A stretch of DNA of 64,000 bases from contig NZ_JYIV01000026.1 of NCBI RefSeq assembly GCF_000956405.1, positions 1-64,000 on the forward strand. The letters run 5' to 3'. Below are positions 58,771 to 64,000 of this stretch, in pieces. A program made the position numbers and the translations under genes. The notes below the pieces were generated by a model. That model saw only the letters and a program-made list of their open reading frames with translations. It made no database searches and was not told the DNA's origin. How positions within the stretch are numbered: position 1 is the stretch's first letter; each line of letters begins with the position of its first letter. This DNA comes from Microbacterium oxydans. Lineage in GTDB: Bacteria; Actinomycetota; Actinomycetes; Actinomycetales; Microbacteriaceae.

Positions 58771-59775
58771 TCAGGCCAGTCGCGCGGTCGACTCCCGCAC
58801 GACGAGCTCGGGCTGGAACACCACGCGTTCCCGCCCGGCGTGACCGCCGGCTTCTCGCAGCATCAGATCGACGGCCGTGTATCCGATGAGTTCGGCGGGC
58901 TGGCGGATCGATGAGAGCGGGACCACGGCGGCGGCCGCGAAGTCGATGTCGTCGTAGCCGATGAGCGCGATCTCGTCCGGGACCCGGATGCTGCTTCGCA
59001 TCATGAGTGCTTGCAGCACCCCCATCGCGAGGAGGTCGTTCGCGGCGAAGACGGCATCAGGGCGATCATCGGGTGCGCGTGCGCTGAGGGTCTCGCCGGC
59101 GGCACGGCCCGAGAGCACGCTCAGCGAATCGGTCAGGATGACCTCGAGGGAGACCCCGGCCTCGTTCGCGGCCCTGCTGGCACCCTCCAGGCGGTCGACC
59201 ACCTGTCGGATGCCCATCGGACCCCCGACGAAGGCGATGCGTCGTCGTCCCTGCGCCGCGAGATGCTGCACGGCGAGGTAACCACCTCCGACGTCGTCGA
59301 CCGACACCGAGGAGAAGCTCTCGTCCGCGACTTCCCGGTCGACGAGCACCACGGTGGTGCCGCGATCGCGCAGGCGCCGCAATCGCGGGAGGTCGTCGGC
59401 GAGCGGTGAGATGAGCAGGCCGGCGATGCGCTGCTCCTCGAACAGGTCGATGTAGGCGCGCTCGCGTTCGACCTTCTCGTCGCTGTTGCCGAGCGTGACC
59501 GTCATCCGCGCCTCGGCTGCCCGTTCCTCGGCGCCGCGGGCGATGTCGGTGAAGAACGGGTTGCGCACGTCGAGCACGACCAGGCCTATCGAGCGGCTGT
59601 GCCCTGCGCGCAGCTGCCGGGCGGCGTCGTTGCGCACGAAGCCGAGCTTCTCGATCGCCGCCGTGACGCGTTCGACGGTGGCGGGAGACACCTTGTCCGG
59701 GTGGTTCAGGACGTTCGAGACGGTCCCGACCGAGACGGAAGCGGCGAGTGCGACATCTCGAACACTGACGACCAC
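58771..59775 (-). CDS. LacI-family transcriptional repressor
   Basis: A 334-residue repressor. The HTH and hinge helix are VRDVALAASVSVGTVSNVLNHPDKVSPATVERVTAAIEKLGFVRNDAARQLRAG. The ligand domain has SIGLVVLDVRNPFFTDIARGAEERA and ends in PDEIALIGYDDIDFAAAAVVPLSSIRQP. The GTG start at 59775 is preferred because the HTH begins there and AAGGAA precedes it. Divergent from the rhamnose-type ABC operon, which it probably controls. Confidence 0.88.
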   Translation of the reverse strand: MVVSVRDVALAASVSVGTVSNVLNHPDKVSPATVERVTAAIEKLGFVRNDAARQLRAGHSRSIGLVVLDVRNPFFTDIARGAEERAAEARMTVTLGNSDEKVERERAYIDLFEEQRIAGLLISPLADDLPRLRRLRDRGTTVVLVDREVADESFSSVSVDDVGGGYLAVQHLAAQGRRRIAFVGGPMGIRQVVDRLEGASRAANEAGVSLEVILTDSLSVLSGRAAGETLSARAPDDRPDAVFAANDLLAMGVLQALMMRSSIRVPDEIALIGYDDIDFAAAAVVPLSSIRQPAELIGYTAVDLMLREAGGHAGRERVVFQPELVVRESTARLA

Positions 59776-59841
59776 GGCGTGATTCCTTTCCGCGCCATCC
59801 GCGAACCTGTCCCTGAAACGTACCACTGGCCAAACCGTGAC

Positions 59842-59901
59842 TTGACAGCAAGCCAGCGAGAGTCGTAAATTTCAGGTGCTCCGCTCTTTAAAACGATTCA
59901 A
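59842..59901 (+). promoter_or_regulatory. Promoter and LacI-type operator for the sugar ABC operon
   Basis: TTGACA (59842-59847) and TAAATT (59866-59871), 18 bases apart, give a good promoter reading toward the ABC operon. About 17 bases past the -10, TTTAAAACGATTCAA (59887-59901) is a partial palindrome around AACG, typical of LacI-family operators. A related half-site TGAAACGTACCA lies at 59814. Repression by the divergent LacI gene is inferred. Confidence 0.5.
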
Positions 59902-59936
59902 TCCGCAGGGACGATCCTGCAGCTTAGGTCCGATCG

Positions 59937-61463
59937 ATGACGATTACCTCTGACACCTCCGGTGCTCCACCGGCGCTCGAACTCCGCGACATCCGCAAGT
60001 CGTTCGGCGCGGTGGTCGCCCTCCGTTCCGGGACGCTGTCGGTCGACGGCGGGTCCATCCACGCCCTGGTCGGCGAGAACGGCGCCGGCAAATCCACCCT
60101 GGTGAAGATCGTCGCCGGTCTCTACCAGCGCGACGACGGGGTGTTCCGGTTCCATGGAGAGGATGTGGACTTCTCCTCCACCGCACAGTCCAAGAGCGCG
60201 GGCGTCGCGGTGATCTATCAGGAGCCGACGCTGTTCCCCGATCTGTCCGTCACCGAGAACATCTTCATGGGCCGACAGCCGACCGGGCGCTTCGGCCGTA
60301 TCGACCGCAGGGGGATGCGCCACGAGGTCGAGCGCCTGTTCACCCGGCTCGGGGTCACCATCGATCCCGACCGTCCGGCGGAGGGGCTGTCGATCGCCGA
60401 TCAGCAGGTCATCGAGATCGCGAAGGCCGTCTCGCTCGATGCGAGCCTGCTGGTCATGGACGAGCCGACGGCCGCGCTCTCCGGCGTCGAGGTCGAGCGG
60501 CTCTTCACGATTGCGCGGAGTCTGCGCGACGAGGGCCGTGCGCTCATCTTCATCTCGCATCGCTTCGACGAGGTGTTCGCACTCTGCGACACCGTCACCG
60601 TCATGCGGGACGGGGCCTACATCGCCACCAGTGCGATCGCCGACACCTCGGTCGAGGAGATCGTGCACCAGATGGTCGGTCGCGAGGTGACCGAGCTGTT
60701 CCCCAAGCAGGAGACGACGGTCGGCGCACCGCTGCTCGTCGTCGAGAACCTCACCAGCCCTGGCGTCTTCCACGACATCTCCTTCACCGTGCACGCGGGC
60801 GAGATCGTCGGTCTCGCCGGCCTCGTCGGGGCCGGACGCAGCGAAGTGGTGCGTGCCGTCTTCGGCGTCGACCCGTACCGCGAGGGCTCCGTCACCATGC
60901 AGGGCGCACGCATCCCCCGCAGTCGACCCACGGAGGCCATGCGTGCGGGCCTCGCCCTCGTGCCCGAGGACCGCCGCAAGCAGGGGCTCGTGATCGAATC
61001 GGGCGTCGGCGGCAACATCACCCTCTCCATCCGCCGCCAGCTCGCGAAGCTGGGCTTCCTCACCACCGGCATCGAGAACCGCGCCGCCAGGGAATGGGCG
61101 ACCAGGCTCGAGGTCAAGACGCACGCCCTCGACACGGTCGCAGCGACGCTCTCCGGCGGCAACCAGCAGAAGGTCGTCCTCGCCAAGTGGCTCGCCACAC
61201 AGCCGAAGGTGCTCATCATCGACGAACCGACCAGAGGGATCGACGTCGGCACCAAGTCGGAGGTGCACCGACTGCTCTCCGAGCTCGCGGGGCAGGGAAT
61301 GGGGATCCTCATGATCTCGTCCGAGCTGCCGGAGGTGCTCGGGATGGCCGACCGCGTCCTCGTCATGCGCGAAGGGCGCATCACCGCGGAGATCGCCCGC
61401 GCGGAGGCGACTTCCGAGAACGTCATGTACGCCGCCACGCACGCATCGGAGCTCTCCTCGTGA
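59937..61463 (+). CDS. rhaT: Rhamnose-type sugar ABC transporter ATP-binding protein
   Basis: A 508-residue ATPase with two nucleotide-binding domains (RbsA type). Domain 1: GENGAGKSTLVKIVAGL, LSIADQQVIEIAKAVSL, LLVMDEPTAALSG. Domain 2: GLVGAGRSEVVRAVFG, LSGGNQQKVVLAKWLA, LIIDEPTRGIDVG. First gene of an operon with two permeases and a binding protein, each overlapping or close. The downstream binding protein pattern suggests L-rhamnose. Confidence 0.85.
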   Translation: MTITSDTSGAPPALELRDIRKSFGAVVALRSGTLSVDGGSIHALVGENGAGKSTLVKIVAGLYQRDDGVFRFHGEDVDFSSTAQSKSAGVAVIYQEPTLFPDLSVTENIFMGRQPTGRFGRIDRRGMRHEVERLFTRLGVTIDPDRPAEGLSIADQQVIEIAKAVSLDASLLVMDEPTAALSGVEVERLFTIARSLRDEGRALIFISHRFDEVFALCDTVTVMRDGAYIATSAIADTSVEEIVHQMVGREVTELFPKQETTVGAPLLVVENLTSPGVFHDISFTVHAGEIVGLAGLVGAGRSEVVRAVFGVDPYREGSVTMQGARIPRSRPTEAMRAGLALVPEDRRKQGLVIESGVGGNITLSIRRQLAKLGFLTTGIENRAAREWATRLEVKTHALDTVAATLSGGNQQKVVLAKWLATQPKVLIIDEPTRGIDVGTKSEVHRLLSELAGQGMGILMISSELPEVLGMADRVLVMREGRITAEIARAEATSENVMYAATHASELSS

Positions 61464-62479
61464 CCACCGCCATCCCCGTCTCGTCGATGACGAAGAAGCT
61501 CTCCGCGCTCGGTCGGGCGCGCGAATTCGGCATCCTCCTCGCCCTCGCGCTCGTGATCGTCGCCGCCACGACGAACAACTCCCACTTCCTGTTCAGCCCA
61601 GACGGCTGGCGCGACCTGCTGCTCACGCCCTCGATCCTCGTGCTGGTCGCCGTCGGGCAGGCCATCGTGCTCATCACCCGCAACGTCGACCTCTCGGTCG
61701 GCTCGGTCATGGGGCTCACCGCGTACCTCACCGGCCGCCTGTTCATCGACGTGCCCGGCATCCCCATCGTGATCGTGGTCGTGGCAGCCGTCGTCTTCGG
61801 CGCCCTCCTCGGACTCGTCAACGGTGCACTGGTCGCCTTCGCCAAGGTGCCGGCCATGGTGATCACGCTCGGTACGCTCTATGCCTACCGCGGCATCAAC
61901 GTGCTGTGGACCGGCAGCGACCGGGTGAACGCGTCCGACATGCCGAAGGACTTCCTGGCCCTCGGCACCGGGCAGCTCGTGGGCATCCCGATCCTCACGA
62001 TCGTGGCCCTCATCGTGCTCGCCGCGGCCGCCTGGTACATGAAGAACACGCGCGGTGGTCGGGAGTACTACGCCATCGGATCCGACCCGGCGGCTGCGGA
62101 GCTCTACGGCCTGCGCGTCACCCGTCGCGTGCTGACCGCCTTCGTCGTCTCCGGGGCGCTCGCCGGTCTCGCCGGAGTGTTCTACGCGGCCCGCTACGGC
62201 ACCATCAACTCGCAGGCCGGAGCCGGGTGGGAGCTCGATGCGGTGGGTGCCGCCGTGATCGGCGGCGTCGCCATCACCGGCGGAATCGGCTCCGTGTGGG
62301 GCGCGGCGATCGGTGCGGTGCTGCTGCTCACGATCAACCGGGCGCTCCCCATCCTCGGCATCCCCGACTTCTGGCAGCGTGCCGTCGTCGGCCTGCTGAT
62401 CATCGGTGCGATCGTGCTCGACCGCGTGCTCGCCGTCCGCCAGAGACGACGGCTCATCGAAGCGAGGGACAAGTCATGA
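61460..62479 (+). CDS. rhaP: Sugar ABC transporter permease (rhamnose type, first)
   Basis: A 339-residue RbsC-family permease with about ten helices: LTPSILVLVAVGQAIVLITRNVDLSVGSVMGLTAYLTG and VPAMVITLGTLYAYRGINVLWTG are the family pattern. GTG start overlapping the ATPase stop; ATGA overlap with the next permease. Confidence 0.85.
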   Translation: MTTAIPVSSMTKKLSALGRAREFGILLALALVIVAATTNNSHFLFSPDGWRDLLLTPSILVLVAVGQAIVLITRNVDLSVGSVMGLTAYLTGRLFIDVPGIPIVIVVVAAVVFGALLGLVNGALVAFAKVPAMVITLGTLYAYRGINVLWTGSDRVNASDMPKDFLALGTGQLVGIPILTIVALIVLAAAAWYMKNTRGGREYYAIGSDPAAAELYGLRVTRRVLTAFVVSGALAGLAGVFYAARYGTINSQAGAGWELDAVGAAVIGGVAITGGIGSVWGAAIGAVLLLTINRALPILGIPDFWQRAVVGLLIIGAIVLDRVLAVRQRRRLIEARDKS

Positions 62480-63528
62480 CCGCCGCGACCGCGACTGCGA
62501 CCACCCGGGTCATCCGCGACTTCGACAAGCCGCTCTGGCGCCGCGTCCTCCTCACCAGGGAGATGGCGATCGTCGCCCTGCTGATCGTCGTCATCATCGT
62601 CTCCGCGAGCACCGTACGCGGGTTCGGGCAGCCGATCACGCTGACGTACCTGCTCCTCGACATCGCGCCGATCCTCCTGATCGCCCTGCCCATGACGCTG
62701 GTGATGATCACGGGCGAGATCGACCTGTCGGTCGGCAGCATGGTGGGCCTCTCCAGCGTCGTCACCGGGGCGCTCGTGCAGGGCGGGATCCCGTTCGAGG
62801 TCGCCGCTCTCGCGGCACTGCTCGTCGGTCTGATCGGCGGCGCCTTCAACGGATTCCTCGTGACCGTCGTCGGTCTGCCGTCGCTCGCCGTGACCATCGG
62901 AACGCTCGCGCTGTTCCGTGGCCTCGCGGTCGGCCTGCTCGGAACGACGGCGGTCACCGAGTTCCCGGAGTTCTGGACCGATCTCGCCAAGGCGAAGCTC
63001 GCCGGCACCACGATCCCCGTGATCATGATCCCGTTCCTGCTCCTCCTCGTCGCGTTCATCCTGCTGCTGCACTACACCCCGTTCGGTCGCGGTGTGTACG
63101 CGATCGGCCTCTCGAAGGACGCCGCACGGTTCTCGGGCGTGCACGTGGAGCGTACGAAGTTCATCCTCTTCGTGCTCTCCGGGGTGGTCGCCGCGTTCGC
63201 CGGGATCTTTTACACCCTCCGCTACGGCAGCGCGCGGGGCGACAACGCCACCGGCCTCGAACTGCAGGTGATCGCGGCGGTCGTGCTCGGCGGCGTCTCG
63301 GTCTTCGGCGGTCGGGGCAGGATCTACGGGGTCGTCGCGGCGGCGTTGCTCATCGGCTCGCTCGCCAGCGCACTGCGCCTGATGAACGTGACCTCCGACG
63401 TGATCAACATCATCACCGGCGCCCTCCTGGTCATCTCCGTGGTGGCCGCGAGCTTCCTCGCCTGGCTGCAGAAGGCTCGTCGCAGACCGGGACGATCGAC
63501 CACCGGCGCCGCACCCACAGCTTCATGA
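62476..63528 (+). CDS. rhaQ: Sugar ABC transporter permease (rhamnose type, second)
   Basis: A 350-residue RbsC-family permease: LLLDIAPILLIALPMTLVMITGEIDLSVGSMVGLSSVVTGALVQGG and LPSLAVTIGTLALFRGLAVGLLG. The presence of two different permeases is the rhamnose-transporter layout (RhaP/RhaQ) rather than ribose. Basic C-terminal tail. Confidence 0.85.
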   Translation: MTAATATATTRVIRDFDKPLWRRVLLTREMAIVALLIVVIIVSASTVRGFGQPITLTYLLLDIAPILLIALPMTLVMITGEIDLSVGSMVGLSSVVTGALVQGGIPFEVAALAALLVGLIGGAFNGFLVTVVGLPSLAVTIGTLALFRGLAVGLLGTTAVTEFPEFWTDLAKAKLAGTTIPVIMIPFLLLLVAFILLLHYTPFGRGVYAIGLSKDAARFSGVHVERTKFILFVLSGVVAAFAGIFYTLRYGSARGDNATGLELQVIAAVVLGGVSVFGGRGRIYGVVAAALLIGSLASALRLMNVTSDVINIITGALLVISVVAASFLAWLQKARRRPGRSTTGAAPTAS

Positions 63529-63574
63529 CGCCGACGCCGCGGTTGCGGCACACCCTCACGAAAGGAACAGAACA

Positions 63575-64000
63575 ATGATGTCTGCACGTAGACGCGCGAC
63601 GGCTTTCGCCGCGCTCGCGGTCGCCGCCGCGGTCGCCCTGTCCGGATGCGCGAGCACCGGTGGCGACAGTGGTGGAGGCGACGGCGGTGACGGCAACCTC
63701 GCCGTCACCTTCCTGCCCAAGAACCTCGGCAACCCCTACTTCGACACCTCCAGCAAGGGCGGCAAGGCCGCCGTCGAGGAGTTCGGCGGCACGTTCGCAG
63801 AGGTCGGGCCGGCCGAGGCGACTCCCGACGCCCAGGTCAGCTACATCAACACCGCGACGCAGCAGGGCGTCGGGGCACTCGTCGTCTCGGCGAACGACCC
63901 GAAGGCCATCTGCGACGCGTTGAACGAGGCCCGCGACGCGGGAGTGAAGGTCGTCACCTTCGACTCCGACACCAACCCGGAGTGCCGCGACGTCTTCGTC
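63575..64000 (+). CDS. rhaS: Sugar ABC transporter substrate-binding lipoprotein (rhamnose type), 3' end beyond the window
   Basis: The first 142 residues of a binding protein: signal peptide with lipobox LSGC, a Gly/Ser-rich linker, then LAVTFLPKNLGNPYFDTSSKGGKAAVEEFGGTFAEVGPAEATPDAQVSYINTATQQGVGALVVSANDPKAICDALNEARDAGVKVVTFDSDTNPECRDVFV. LPKNLGNPYFDTS and SANDPKAICDAL recall rhamnose-binding RhaS. AAAGGA lies eight bases before the ATG at 63575; a second ATG follows. The frame is open to the right edge. Confidence 0.82.
   Translation, partial: MMSARRRATAFAALAVAAAVALSGCASTGGDSGGGDGGDGNLAVTFLPKNLGNPYFDTSSKGGKAAVEEFGGTFAEVGPAEATPDAQVSYINTATQQGVGALVVSANDPKAICDALNEARDAGVKVVTFDSDTNPECRDVFV

Noticed and set aside
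1..64000. CRISPR array, tRNA or rRNA genes
   Set aside because: No regularly spaced repeats of CRISPR length, no cloverleaf ending in CCA and no rRNA-like stretch were found by eye.

Overview
The window is a high-GC chromosomal segment of an actinobacterium, most probably a Microbacteriaceae member close to Microbacterium. This rests on the gene content (zinc-free rpmB-rpmG-rpsN operon, HU and CopD-CtaG in sequence; PopR/ClgR-type regulation of clpP; DtxR- and Zur-type boxes), on frequent GTG starts, and on dense 4-bp ATGA/GTGA gene overlaps. No tRNA, rRNA, CRISPR array, insertion sequence or prophage was seen. The last gene runs off the right edge.

Layout. 1-1.8 kb: an accessory ClpP pair, the second lacking its nucleophilic serine, and a convergent XRE regulator of PopR/ClgR type that ends in Ala-Leu-Ala-Ala. 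Both have related TCTGC/GCAGA palindromes upstream. 1.9-7.3 kb: marR, ribA, an EamA transporter, a sulfurtransferase, an unrecognised HTH protein and two membrane proteins. 7.5-12.3 kb: a secreted GH95 fucosidase carrying two inserted discoidin-like modules, and an MFS pump. 12.3-14.2 kb: purB (apparently CTG-initiated) and a low-molecular-weight phosphatase. 14.3-17.7 kb: a small accessory cluster with a WXG100-like protein, a modular alpha/beta-hydrolase, a VapBC module and a Doc-type module. 17.7-22.4 kb: hisC-like aminotransferase and E1alpha-E1beta-E2 of a branched-chain-type 2-oxoacid dehydrogenase. 22.4-25.6 kb: a large arylsulfatase and a decayed haloacid dehalogenase gene.

25.6-31.7 kb is a sugar-uptake locus: a ROK repressor divergent from a binding protein, two permeases and a GH13 alpha-glucosidase. 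It has no ATPase of its own. 31.8-40.6 kb is a zinc-homeostasis region: a Zur-type box, znuACB, zur, a CxC permease and a TIGR03943 protein, then a beta-propeller-like membrane protein, a 3-methyladenine glycosylase, and L28/L33/S14 paralogues without cysteine pairs. 41-46 kb: HU, a CopD-CtaG fusion, a membrane-anchored protein and a PIF1-like helicase. 46-50 kb: heme oxygenase with a DtxR-type box, a DUF2470 protein, a beta-lactamase-like lipoprotein with a degenerate active site, CorA and an isochorismatase-like hydrolase. 50-56 kb: APC permease, aquaporin, divergent MFS/MarR pair, an SDR-like protein and DUF1684. 56.2-58.7 kb: a tightly overlapping Asp23/Gls24 envelope cluster. 58.8-64 kb: a LacI repressor divergent from a rhamnose-type ABC operon.

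Structures that cross gene classes: a dispersed palindromic element occurs three times (4126, 34651, 39668), once perfect with 19-bp arms. Several strong hairpins separate transcription units.
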